Source of the DNA: Lingula anatina | Taxonomy: Eukaryota; Brachiopoda; Lingulata; Lingulida; Lingulidae | Length of the DNA: 64,000 bases | Assembly (NCBI RefSeq): GCF_001039355.2 | Contig: NW_019774414.1 | Coordinates: 442,303 to 506,302 of the forward strand | Direction of reading: 5' to 3' | Shown: piece after piece, positions 1 through 14,428 of the stretch | How the letters are laid out: each line of letters begins with the position of its first letter | Numbering within the stretch: position 1 is the stretch's first letter | Position numbers and translations under genes: made by a program | The notes under the pieces: generated by a model | What the model saw: only the letters and a program-made list of their open reading frames with translations | The model's database searches: none | Told to the model about the DNA's origin: nothing

Positions 1-46
1 ATGTGTCATAAGGTTATCTTTCTAAAATCTTCTTCATTATGTTCAG

Positions 47-3000
47 GCCGCCATCTGCAGATGCAGTCAGCCGTTGGCAGGGTTTAAGGCCAGATGTGAG
101 GAAGACGAGAAGATGCTCCATGCCATCTTGAAAGCCAACCCCAAGTCCGAGTTCATGTATGTTGTGGATACACGGCCTAAGGTAGGTGGTCTGCGGGTAA
201 TGGAAAATATCTTTGATGACCAACTTTGTAGAGGAAATTAAGCTCTATGGGAAATGTTGTTTGTGCACCTGAGACCTGAATTTTGATCCACTGGATTTAC
301 TATTACTGTTCAGGTTTCCCAATATAATCATCTCTTGGTTTGGTGAAAAGCTGCTAAAACTTTTGTTAAACAGCTTATATGGTTTTGAACTCTATCAGTT
401 TGGACTATCTAAAAATTCTTCATTGAATTTAAGTCTGGGCATACTGATTCTTTGCTCTTCAGTGTTTTGTGGAAGCGTTCTAGTTTCTTGTTTTTCCACA
501 TTTCAAGTGATTGTGGTTCATTTATTTATTTGTTTATTTATTTATTTATTTATTTATTTCACTCGCTGCACATTCTACTGGTCTTGGGCAACTCATGATA
601 CACTGCAATAAAATGTCTCTTTCCATATTTCTGAATCTTCTGGTCATGTTCACATCAGAACTAACATAGACCCGAATAATTGATGCCAGTGGTTGACTAG
701 ATGACACAGGAACACCTGTATATTTAAGGGTTTAAATCGCAATGTGAAGCATTATATACCAGGGCATTTTCTGATGTCATTTAGTTTATATATGGTTTAA
801 GTTAGTCCATTTGTGAACAAAATTATTATTAGTTTCTTGGTCCATTTTGTTTTAACTGATATGTAAAAACCCCAAATATTGGTTTCTATGGTTAGAGCCT
901 AATAGAAGTCAAATAAGGTGTAATTATATTTGTATAAAGGCATAGGGGATTTTTTAAAGCGTTTTACAAATACACTACAATGTGTGTTCAAGGCATCTCA
1001 ACATCAAATAGTGGTAAAATGATAATTAAAGTGAGAAAAATATATAATTTATTATAGAACTTCCAGACCACCAAAAGTTTGTCAGAAGCAAGAGATGGCA
1101 ACATATTGTGTCTGGGTTGAATATAAGTTATCTGGAAAACTTTTTTACACATCATTTTTTTTTTCAAACAAAATAGATAAAAAAATATGAGAGCACAATG
1201 AAAATCTGCTTGGCTGGATGTATAGAACCAATAATTTTTAAATTTCCCACTATGCCTTTAACTATAAAATGAAAATCACACCAAGCTTTTGTGCTATTAC
1301 AGTTTGCCTTTGATGTTTTTATGTTTATGCACTGTAATTAAAAATTTTTTCTTTATTTTTCTTTTATTTTATGAAAATATACTTGCATTATCTTATAATA
1401 AAACATCCTTTATAGATGATAAGAACATTGAAAGAGCATAAAGTATAAAGCTTACAAATAGATTGAAGATTGTATTTCCCAAGTATCTAATGTTAATAGT
1501 ATGCATTGCTGCTGCTCACCATTACTTTGCCTTTCATTGTTTATTTGAGTTTTATTCCTTGATTGTTTTAATGCCACCGCGTAGTACCAATGCATGTATG
1601 CACAAGCCAAGTTAAGTAAATTGAATTTTTTATGGAACTTTTTATTTACGTTCTGTTTGATTTTATCCAAATTGTTCTCCCCTCGGATCCAGTTTTGTGT
1701 AGCTTACCTCTGTTTGATTTGGTTAGTATTTTTTGGCATTGTGTTTTGTTGCAAAGGTTTATCATGTGGACACTATTTAAAGTATATGTGTTTTAACATT
1801 TCCAACATTTTTCCTTTGAAACTCCTTTAAAGTTTGCCTTTTATCTACCGATAATTGTCAAATAGTATTGTGCATCACTAAACAAACCTTGATGGAACCT
1901 AAACCACTTATATGTTAACTCCCAAGTTACAATGTCATGTATTGTTACATGCATGAAAATATCAGAAAAAACGAGAGACTTGTCAAGTTGATGGCAGATG
2001 TTCACATCTGAACTAGTGGGGGGACTTTCTTAGAAATAGACCTCAGTTTACATTATTGTTCTATTCTCTTCATTGCACTCCACTTTTAGTGTTGGTTGAA
2101 AGTGTGGTCTAGCTCTCTCTAGCTCTCTAATGCATGTTGCTTGTAGCATGATAATCCAACAAGTGGCACAAGTATTTTCATTTGATTTGTGCCTAGTGTA
2201 TTGGTAGTCAGGAAAGCATAAGTTTGATAAAATAATGATTTATTTATGGTAATGAGGAGGATTGCTTACTGGACTTTTTTTCACCTCATGAAAACCGTTA
2301 AATTTTTCACTCAGTGACACATAGTTAAGTTAATCATATTAATTTACATAAAGGATCTGTAGCTCCTTTTGTATTATACTCAATATTTGGCTGATTAAAA
2401 GATACAGAATTAGGCAATTATAACAGTAACAAAACTACTGTTTCCTCTTATTCTGTATAGGGAAAGAAAAATACACTAAATTTTTGTATTAATTTTGTTT
2501 GAAGATTTTCTGAACAGTGGTGTGGGGGAAAAAAGCATGCATTTCCTTATAGAAGCCATTTGATAATGTTAAATGCAGATTTCAATTTAATTGGAATTCA
2601 TGCCATTTTTGTAATCTATTTTTAGATAAAATTCAGTAATATATTTCCATTACCTCTCTTTACTTCTGTGCATTTTATTGCATGGCTGTTTGTTTTTTTA
2701 GAGGAAGGGATAGAGGTTGATTTTACCATGATTTTTAAATTATAGTTTACATTTCTCAGAATTTTTTCTAGAAGTCTTTACTAAGGTTCCATTTTTGTGC
2801 CAAGTCTTGGACTGATAGAGATGTTTTCTTTCACTTACATTGAAATTCAAGCTCTTTATTCATGTCATTAAAAAATTATTTTAGAAAATGTCATGCTTAA
2901 GATTTAATGTTTTGTGACTCCAGATTTAAATTTTTTTCAAGATGAATGTATTATTTTATATACCTAGATTATTGGAAAACTCAGGACTAAGACATAAGCA

Positions 3001-3812
3001 ATCACTCGTTTACATACTGTTATATATTCATATATTTTCAGAAATTGCACACTCTGTTACATGTATGTGTTTTGTATATTAAGGTGATGTTATGCATTGG
3101 ACACATTTCTGTGTATCAAAATGACACAAGTGGTTTGAATTATATAGTATGTGACATATATCGTTATGTACACAAATTTAATTTTGGTACTTAGACCTCA
3201 TGGCAGGAGTTTTTCAAGAAATATATGTTAGAAGATATGTACTGAGATGATCATGTTGTCATATTTTTTCTATTCCAGATTAATGCAATGGCTAACAGGG
3301 CAGCAGGGAAGGGGTACGAGAGTGAGGTCTTCTACTCGGACATCAAGTTTCAGTTCTGTGGCATTGAGAATATCCATGTGATGAGAAGCAGCCTGCAGAA
3401 GCTGGTTGAAGGTGTGTGTGACAAGCATCTTTCATTTTTTACCCATTTTTACACAAATTTTTTTTAAAGAATGATACTGTTTTATCTCTAGTTTCCTTTT
3501 TTATTTTGAACATTATAAGAAAAATATGTTGTTCTGTTTAGTTGTTATACCCTAAACGAAGTTTTTGAAAAATTACTGATTCAGTGTAACCAATCCTAAA
3601 GTTTTTACCCCAAACTGTAAAGTTTTCTTATTAGGGTATACACTGTAGGTAACAGATTTAATTATCTTTCATCCCATTTTTTTTTCTTTCATATGGGATG
3701 AGTAAAACCAAAATAAAATTAATTACAATGCAATTTAATACACTGCTTGAGAAGAACCTCTGGGCTCCTGTGCATATGCCTACATACGTACACAAGCATG
3801 TGTCCATATGTG

Positions 3813-3862
<50 letters not shown>

Positions 3863-5908
3863 CCTACCCAACTACCAGACTCAGCACCGAATGATCCTGA
3901 ATTCACTGGTAAATCGGACCACACTACTCGTTTTCAAGGTGTGTATCGGTACGCATTTCACAGTATCAGACGTGACACCGCTCTTGCCTAGTACGCGATG
4001 TGATAGTGACGATTCTCAGCGGGGTTGAAAAGCATTGCATCACCACTCAAAATTTGTTCAGGGTATGATACTGTGTAATGCGTACTGACTCACACCTTGA
4101 AAACGGGTAGTGTGGTCTGATCTACCGGTGAATTTAGGATCATTCGGTGCCGAGTCTGGTAGTTGGGTAGGCCTGACACACACACCTGTCTAACTTCTTT
4201 TGTGGCATTTAGATGTCACAGGTTGTTTTTTCATGACTTTGGGAGTTTATAAACTAAAATTATGCTTTTGTCTAGTCAATCAGTGAAAAAAAAATGCCTT
4301 TTAAACACAATTATCTATACTGAACACTTCTTTTATTTCTCATTACAAAGTTTTTTGAATTCACCTCTTTATTCTTACAGCACAAAAGCAAGTGCTGATA
4401 ACAAAAATAAAATTAAACAGTTGATAGAGTCTGATACCATTATCCAATATCTCATTTGAGGCAATAAAGTGTTATCTACCCCTAGAAAGGGACATCAACT
4501 GCTGAAACTGAGAGATGAATCGGTAGATTGAGCAAATTAAAAAACGTGATATTTCAGCTTCCCTTAAAGGTTCTCTGATAAGACAAAAGGACAGTTAAAG
4601 TGACACTTTGAGCTGTAAAGAGAACCAGAAAACGAAGTATCCATCCCCAGCTGACATTTGTAATCCAGTCGGTGTTTGGTCATTTGATGTTTAATGTTAG
4701 TAACCAGGGAGGCTTTTTTGTTCGGATCAGTGCTCTATTATTGGTGACAGGATATTGGAATTATAGACATCTGTGTAAAGGCTAATGAAATGATAGTGAA
4801 TTAAATGCAACTTAAGTGCCACCTGTGTCACTAGAGGACAAAGCGGTCAAATTTAATAAAAACAAATTTGGTGCACGTGAAGATGTGGTCAATATAATCA
4901 GCCAGGATGTTGTTTCTAAAGGGAAAAAAATAGAAAAAGAAGAGGAGGAGAAAAGAGGAGTTTGAGTATGAAGCATTTTCTGAACTCTTGTGTATTTAAC
5001 AGATATAGTCTAAGATGTAACTCTTCAAGGTATCTCCAGTACTACTGTATATTTTATGAATTTACCGGCCAAAATTCACATGGGGATGGAGAGAGGTGTC
5101 TGTGGTCTGTGGTAAACAACTATCCTCATTCCCCTTTTCTGATCCACTACCCTATACAGCAAATGTTACAGTAATGATATTGCTACATGTATGTACTCGT
5201 TGCACTCTGACTTTTATTGATACATGTAGAACTAATGGGTCAAAGGCATGTTCAGTATATGCAGGCAGTGAACTAACTTAAGATAAGGGACACCTTACAA
5301 CAATTTTTTTCGTGATTGAAGTTGTAGGAATTGTCCGTAATTTTCCAGCATGCATGTGTTATCCCAGGCCATTAAGAGTTAGAGCGGGTTCAAAAAGGTT
5401 TGCACAAAACCTTTATTTTTTTTCAGCAAAAAGCAATTGATTTCGATCCAGTCTGTGCAATCTCTCTGTAGACTTGTAGATTGTAACACTTGAGTTATAT
5501 GCCCAGTAGTGTGAGAGTAGGGGGTTAACAAAGTAAAGGGTTGAAATCAACTGTTTACTGCCTGGCATTAGCACAGATCATTGTCTCCTTGATCTAAGCT
5601 GATTTAAGTAAGTAACAGAACCTAAGTTAAAAGAATGGAGCAAACTCAAGTATGCTGATCGAATTTTGGCCGATGACGGCCGCATTTATTGAAGGTCCCA
5701 TTAGTAAAAAGAAATGAAGCAGATTAATGATAAACACTGATTAGTGTTGACAAATGATATTAAAATAATGTGTGCGCCTGAAGTATCTACATTAAAAAAT
5801 ATAATTTCCTAACAAATAGTGCACACATTTCAATTTGTGGGGTTCCCTTTTTGGCAAAATTGTTCTTAATACTATCTTTGACTATTACTTTTGTTTAGGT
5901 GTGTGTGT

Positions 5909-5970
<62 letters not shown>

Positions 5971-6674
5971 TGGGTGCTGTTTACCTCACCTTTATATGTT
6001 GTTTATCTTACAATATTCATATTTCAAACACTTGTTATTGTGAATCTGCACTCAAGACATTGAAAAAGTATGTAACATTATTGATTGAAAGACATCTATC
6101 TGCACTGTAAAAATAATCAGGCAGTTTTTCCCTAGGGCCCTCAGCCAACATTTGATTAGACTCTTTTGAAGTGGAAAGTATTCCTGTTCTTTAAAATGTT
6201 AGGGTAACATGATAGATGATCCAAGGAAATTTTAATGCTTTTGTAGGAATGTAGTAGCCATGCAATAACTTTTACCCTGATGAAGGGATTAAAGAGAATC
6301 TGTTTTTGATATGGAAAAAATGAAAAGAAATAATGTTGTTTTGAAATTTTGGTAAGTGAGTTCCTTTGAAAACATAATTTTTTTTATGTTTAATCTTTTG
6401 CAGACATTTTGCAAATGACAAAATGGATTTGACCAAATTTTCTTATATTTTACCCCAACTCCAAAAGAAAAGCACAATTTGATAAAGAACTACTAAAATA
6501 GTTCTCACAAATCTCACTCATCCTCACACACATCAGCACTAAAACATTTACAATATATATATGTACAGTGGAATGGATATAGCAACAACAATTTGACCAG
6601 ATGGTGACTGGGCTTGATGATGTACACGTATATGGTCTTAAAATGATATATTGATAACTTAACCTATTCACTGA

Positions 6675-6707
<33 letters not shown>

Positions 6708-6921
6708 CTTTCTGCATTGTTTATTATGTCCTAAAGAGCCGGGCCCAAACAATGGTCCTGAGGCGCTAGAGGAAAGTTGTTCCTTTCTACTTCATTGATA
6801 GCACCCTCCATAGTATGTGTGTTGTTCGGAGGAGGACTATCTTCTGGACTTCGTGGATGTTGATGTTTCCAGGGATTTTGTCGGTGTATTTCTCTAATCC
6901 CTTCTTCACAAGTCCCAGAGC

Positions 6922-7020
<99 letters not shown>

Positions 7021-7841
7021 GCAGTGAGTGAGCTGAAGAATCCCTCAATGAGTGCTTTCCTGACAGGTCTGGAGACCAGTGGGTGGCAGAAACACATCCG
7101 AGCAATCATGGAGACAGCCGTGTTTATTGCAAATGTGAGCAAACTTGGAACTATTGGTGATGAGTATCAACTTAACAGTAATAATGAGTGATGTTGAATC
7201 ATAATAAGCACTGCTGAATGTGCCATGATAATAATTGTAGTTTTCACAAAGGAATTGTGGTCAATATTTTGCCAAGATGTGTGATTATGCACGTGCAATT
7301 AAATAGATTGTTTTTGACAAAGATAAATGTTGTTACTATAATTATATCTTGATCTTTTTTGAAGATGTAAATGTCTTATAGATTAACAACTTTTGGGAAA
7401 TTCTTACAGCTTTCTAGACAGAATTATGTAAAGATCCAGCTGATACTAGAGATGTATAATGTCTAACATGCTTTATTTTCATAAAGCAGCAAAGAAAGTG
7501 GTTAAAATGTTTTAGAATTGAATTATAATGTTCTAATTTATTATATATTAAAATTCCTAACTCCAAGCAGCTACAAAAAATTTTTTTTCAAACAGTATAA
7601 ATTATAAAATGATCATCACGATTTCCACACATTCCCATTTATAAGTTATTTTAAACAATTTTAGTCATGAATATAATTTAATACATGTGTATCTATAATT
7701 CTATTGTTTATTCCCAGGCGGTGGAGGATGGCATCAGTGTTCTGGTCCACTGTTCTGATGGCTGGGACAGGACAGCACAGACCTGTTCTCTGGCCAGTAT
7801 ATTTCTGGACCCTTACTACAGGACCTTACATGGCTTCCAGG

Positions 7842-7895
<54 letters not shown>

Positions 7896-10800
7896 ATATA
7901 GTCTTAACCTTGAACTTTTCAGCCCAGTGTTCACTGGGATTAGTAGGTGGGCTTCAGTATACTAAGCTTCCAGTGCAAATCAAAATTAACATGTATTCGA
8001 ATATGACATTATGTAGATAATGGAAGATTAATCTAAAATGACAGCTGTAATTTCCACTTGTCTGATTGGACTAGTCAATTTGTCAAATTCAATTTTTTTA
8101 TCAGTCAGATGGCAGATTTATTAGTCTGACATCAAAGACCAGTGACTAAGGTTCAAGTAACAAATGCAGGGTTTTAGTACCAACCTGATCACTATTTCAA
8201 ATGGTTTATTATTTCTTAATATAACACAAAAGAGGTTTGGTAGCTGAAAGGTGGACTGAACTTTAAGACCATAAAAATTGGTCCGATTTGACTCAGGATG
8301 ATTAGAAGTAGGTAATGTCTAGATAGGCATTGAGCCTGTTCCACCAAAAAGTCTGAAATGGCTAGTGTTTTGGATCAAACTGTTATTTTTTAGTCACAAA
8401 CTACAGATTTATTACAGATCAGTTGACTAGAACTTTGGTCTCTCAACTTGCGACTGAGATTATATTGTAAAATGGAGGCAAGTATTAGACCCCATTCCCA
8501 CAGATTTTAGTTCGATCTATCCCTGTGGAGAGCCTCACTAGATTACTGTCAACTTAGTCGGCTTTAGCGTCTGTCCCACCTTCTAAAAGCTGTAAGGGGG
8601 TAATTAACTACCGTGCACGCTCGGCTGACTGCAATTTAGCGTGAACCCCAAGGGAGTTAGGTCGTTCTAGATGGATCAATCTAAATCTATGGGAATGGAC
8701 TCTTAAGCTGAGCTAGCTATAGGTCTATGCAGCCATAATAATTCACACATGTACAGTAAAAAGGGACATTGGCTGATGTGTGCTTTATCAGTGTTCATCA
8801 CTTAATCTGTACAACGTGTACACACTTCAATGTGATTTAAGACCAATTGTGGGCTGATCTGGATTTCATGAGAGCCACCAAACAGTTTTACTTCTTTTTG
8901 TCATGAAAAAACTGATATGAACCCTGAGTTATTGTCATTTTTTTCTTTTTTGCTTCACACATTTGCTTATTTTTTCTGCTACATTTGTTTTCATGTAAGC
9001 CATGTTGTGAAAGGCTATATGGCTTATTTAAGGTCGCATTCACAACCACTTGATCCACATACTTACTAGTCCACAATCAAATATGAGAGCATTCAAAACA
9101 GTGGACTAACAGATTGGCAGATCAAATGTGGCAACCCACTAAAAAGCTTGCTGCTTAATTCCCCCATTAGACACTGAATAGATTCCCCACGGGATTACTC
9201 AACAAGCAATCAAGTGGGTCAGCCATATTTGATCCGCGGATCTGTTAGTCTGCTGTTTTGAATGCGCTCTGTGGTGGGCGCTTGACAATGATTTTCACTC
9301 CTCCCATGCTTGCTAGTTAGTCTGCGGATCAACTGGCTATAAATGCGACCAAAGATATGTAGGGTATTATCAAAGGCTACTAGTCAAAGAGGGGTTTCTT
9401 AATTTTCACACTTATACGGTTTTACATGTGTTGTAATAGCATTTAGATGGCTTTAGGATTAGTTACAGTGCCAATGAACTGTACTGTCTGTCAAACCAGG
9501 CTCTGTTAACAAGTGTGAAGAAGGATCTTTTTGTAATGTTAACTGGCATAAAACGCATAAATTTCAATTTGACATTACCTATAACTCATCAATGTGGATT
9601 TATTTTAAAGGCTAGTAAACTTACATAATTTTTTATGCAGTAACAATATTAGAGGTCGTGTTATTTGTTCTTTTACATCTAATTTTGAATAATAACAAAG
9701 ATTACTATATATCATTAACTTTCAAACTGTGGAACTATAGCTCTACCATAGTGATTCACTTGTTGTCCAAGATGTGGACTTTTTCTGTGTCAAGAGGTTC
9801 CACCTTCTTTCTAAGCTTATATCGCATTGTGAAAAAAACAAGTATCAGACAAGCTAGTACAGAGAGAGATAACCCCAGTGCTGTAACACCCACTCCCGCT
9901 CCTCCAGAGGCGTAGATGGTTTGTGTGGGCTGTTCAGGGGGTTGCTCTGTGCTATTGGCTGTTGTCATGTGCAAATTGAAGAGAGGAGTCTGGTACACCA
10001 GATGGTTCTCACTTGAGGGTTCTGTGGTTGTATCTGGTCTTTGTGTGGGTGAAGTCATCTTGCTTAACAGACCTGAAGAGTTTGAAACAAATTGTTATGT
10101 TTAAGAGACTAATATATGGATTATTATTGTTGTGGAAAAAGTTTGGTGAAGGTCAGATAGTCTCATTTAAAAAGAATTGCATAGAAAAAAATATTTTTTA
10201 ATTTTCATTAACTCCATCCCAAAATCATTTTCATCTTATCTAAGAAAAAATAAAAATAAATATTGTCTGCAAGTGCACAGTCTTAAGTTATTCTAGTAGA
10301 ATGGTGAATAGAGAAATAAAATATGAAATCTTTCAAAAAAAGTCAGAAGTTGTTTTTGAATATTCTAGAATGCCCTTCAGCTAAAAGAAACAGAAATTAA
10401 TTCTTTACCTGAACATAATGCAGCAGATAAGTTATAGCCAATGTCCATCAGCTGGTCAAAGTGGTCCACATCGAAAATGTGCTGGTCAGTAGGTAAACTA
10501 GATATCTTTTCCAGTTCCTCATAGCTGGTTTCATTTGAAATCCCTACAGTATATAGTTCAATCCCTTGTTGCTTGGTCATCTCTGCTTCCTGTTTTGTCA
10601 GCTCTGGATCAGTGGAGAGACCATCTGTAATAAGGATGGCAATATGGGGCACTCCTTTTCTAGCTCCAGATGGTCTTCTTGGGTTCAGAACAGCCACCCG
10701 GGCAAGCATCAAGGCTCTGTGTGTATCTGTTCTGCCTCCTGTGTATTGTGTCTTGTGGATCAATCTTATCAGACCCTCCTTGGTAAAGTTTTTGTCCAGT

Positions 10801-13800
10801 GGGAATTGAATTTGGTAGCCATTTCCAAATGTTACCATTGCTGCCCTTACTTTGTTCCTGCCTATGTCCAATGAGTTGTTCACCAGAGTGGCAATAAAAC
10901 GGAGCACTTTGTTAAAGTTTGGTTGTGTTACACTTCCCGAAGCATCAACCAAGAAGGCAATATCTGCCTTGAAAGTACAACCTGTAAATGAAAAAAGTAT
11001 GTTGTAACTGGTTGTTAGCTCATTAAAAAAAAAAACTGTACGGATTTGTTTTAAAATCTTAGAAATTTTTGATAGAGGGAGCAATTAATGCTTAAATTTT
11101 TTGTACTTCACCAATAAGGTTGGTATTTATTTATATTGAACAGCTTTTACAACTATACCAAAGTATAAAAAACTTACTGATATCTTTCACAGAATCCTTT
11201 TTGATGGGTTAAGGAAAGGATTTGCGTTAAGACTTAAAATTAGGAATTTTAAATTGCATTGTCCCTACCTGTGTCGCAATTTCCAAGCCAAATTAGAAAG
11301 TGCGGGAAGAGAAGGAATACCAAGACTCCTGTCAGAGACATTGTCATGCTTTGCCTTCACTGTAATTAGGAAAAGTGAGATACTTCTCATCCTCATACCA
11401 TATTTGCTTATTACTTACTTGTTCCTTGTAATAAAACCAGAGCAAATACTGTAAGATTATTTATTAGTGTCCCTCTGACACTGCTGTATTCTTTTACATT
11501 TTGTTAGAATTTCTCCTGAAGTCAACCTCATATTATTCCCAGTTGTTTAAGTTTTTTTTTCTTTATAGGCCACATTAAAAAAATCAATGTATCCATATAT
11601 TAGTTAGTATATGATGAAAAAACAAAAATTGGAAATTTTACAGTAATCCCTTCTCCAATCATTTTAACAATTGCCCAGAATTCCTCAATACTTACAGTTC
11701 CTAAGCAGATAAGGCTTTCTGATTATTGCAAGCTCTTCAAATAGATATACCTATTAAAATGTGCTTATGGTCAGGATTTATGCCAAGAAAGCTTAACAAG
11801 TACCATAGTTTTTAATAACTTAAAGGGATAACATTGTAGTATTGTAGAGATTAATGTTTTGAGAGCAGGCATACCCATGCAACCTTTCCAGCACATAAGA
11901 TACTGAGTACTTGAACCATATGGGTCTGCAGTTGATTCCATTTGTGGACATGAAAAAAAAAGCTTTATCCATAAGTAAAAACCTGCAGGCAATTTTGAGA
12001 TAATTTAACGGATTTGCTAGATCTTTATGGAGTTTCAAACTGTTTCAGTTTGAACAAAACTTTATCCTGATGTAATTTTAGATGAATTATACACTGTTTC
12101 AGTTTGAGCAAAACTTTATCGTGATGTAATTTTAGAAGAATTATACAGGAGTGAGATTTTTCTGAGTATTGGTGGATTTCCAACTTTTTGGGAGTCAAAA
12201 ATATCATTGGCTCAGGTAGCCCCACACCATATTTTCGAATTTTTCATTAAACGGCAGTCTCATCCCTGATTACATAGCGCATAAAACACTGGATAGCATA
12301 TTATATTCTACTTAGGCAGCATCTAGTACAAATGTTTCCTTATATATATCGTGTAACAAGTTTTACATGAACTAATGGAAGTGCGATACATGTGTTCAAC
12401 AGGAAAGCTAGTTTACCATATTCTTTTCTCCATTGATTTTTTCTCAATAATATCAAGCTAAGATAAGGGCACCTGTGCACAGTAATTAAAACACTTGATT
12501 GAAACAGACTGTCTGATATTTAGCTCAGTAGCAAGTGGGTTGTCTGTTTACTCTAACTTTATAATGTGGACAGGTGAAAATTAACTGAGGCAAAGTAAGG
12601 TTAAGTGAACAGTTTATTGTATGTTACAATACCACCTGTCTGATTTGGAGGGGGGGGGGGGGAATTCACTGATTTCTGTAAAATTTGTCCATAATGTTTT
12701 TAAGCTGAAGTGTGTTTTCTTCCTTAGGTTTAAAAACATATATGACACTTCTTTGTTCTGTAAAACAATGTTTATGCCAGACTTCTTAAATCGAAAGTTT
12801 CAATAGAAAATTGATCTTTTTCCTTTTCCAGGCTCTCATAGAGAAAGAATGGCTGTCATTCGGCCACAAATTCACAGACCGGTGCAGGTTTCTGGAATCC
12901 ATCGAGGCCAAAGAAGAGTCTCCCGTGTTCACCCAGTTCATAGAGTGCGTGTGGCAGCTCATGCAACAGTTCCCGTGTGCTTTCCAATTCAACGAACGAT
13001 TCCTTCTCACAATACATGATCACGTGTACTCATGCCAGTTTGGCACTTTCATTGGAAACTGTGAGAAGGATAGACTTGATCTCAGGTAAGGCATATTGAA
13101 TATCATGGTAATATTATGTATGGTGTATTAACAAATTTATGGCCACACGATGTCTTTAGTTTATAATTTTTGCGACCATGGTGATGTTGCATCCTACTTA
13201 TTAGTCGGAAGTTGAAGTTATTAGGAAGACTACACCACTGGTCGCTGATGATTCACCTGAGCAGTGATTCAAAAGCATGTATATATTTTCTTAACTGGAT
13301 TTCTGGATAAACCTTGATGAACTTATAGCATGATGTGTTAAATGTGTTTTTCAGACTGTCAGAGAGGACTTACTCCCTCTGGGGACATATGCTTAACCAT
13401 ACTAGTGAATATATCAACCCAATGTTCAAGAAGGATTATGAACTGACGAATCCTGTACTAAGACCTAATTGCAATCCACAGGTCTTCAGGTAATAATGTA
13501 ATGAAATTGATACTTTATTGCACCAGGCATAATCCAAAAGTTCTGAATTGTTTTAGAATCTCTGTGGTGTGAATAGCTTTCGGTTCACATTCCACATGTT
13601 TTAGTTCTGTCATATGAGACAAATATTTGAAGGGTCTTTAAGAGATGTTGAAAAAAGACGGTATTTGACCAAATGTGACGTAAAACATCATAAAAATTAT
13701 TCCTCAGATATTATTGTACCACCAGCGTTANTTGATTGTACCATTTTAAGTTATATATTTTTTTTTTGCATATTTTGAAAATTCTTATTGATTGCATTTT

Positions 13801-14396
13801 TACAGCTTGTCAAGCAAAAGACTGGTGGCTGTGTCCCTTATTTTGTGTATGTGGGGGTCTATACAAATGCGCTTGCTCCAGCTGGTGGTACAATATTCGG
13901 AGGCGGTATCGCCTCTCTGATCCTCTAGTTTTAATAGTTTCTTTCATCAACTGACAGATTTGCTAGTTCATGTTCTCTAATAATTGGGTATTTGGCCATG
14001 CAGTCACCCTCTTTTGAGGGTGAGGCTACACAAACTTTAAGATTGAATACACATCCATATTTATTAGCTGTTACATTCATATGATTTTCTATTAAGGTTC
14101 TGGAAGAGCATGTACAATCGCTTTGATAATGGTGTACACCCGCGGGAGAATATAGGAGACATCCTAAGTGCTATGACAGACCACAGTACTTCTCTGGAAG
14201 ACCATGTAATACTACTGGAGAAGGTAGGGCATAGGTTTCTGAGTGGTACATTTCTGAAAAGGAATATGGGGATTGAGCTTTCTGGCAATAACAAACATGT
14301 AAACTGTATATATAAATCTGTAAGTAGAATTTATGTATGCAGAATTAGTCATTTAATCATTTTAGCTTGTTTCTTAATTCCCAAATGTAAAAATCA

Positions 14397-14428
<32 letters not shown>

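Larger units (their letters stand above)
3412..7024 (+). other. MTMR intron with no gene seen apart from repeats
   Basis: I see no conserved exon in this intron. It holds the 3861-4173 palindrome, a (CA)n, a (GA)n and two (ATT)n tracts. The short open frames in it are AT-rich and match nothing I recognise. The preceding intron (182-3278) likewise shows only AT-rich DNA and a (TTTA)n run near 525-565. Confidence 0.6.

Noticed and set aside
6815-7142. Poly-Leu and poly-Ile open frames
   Set aside because: These are translations of the (ATT)n microsatellite next to a real MTMR exon.
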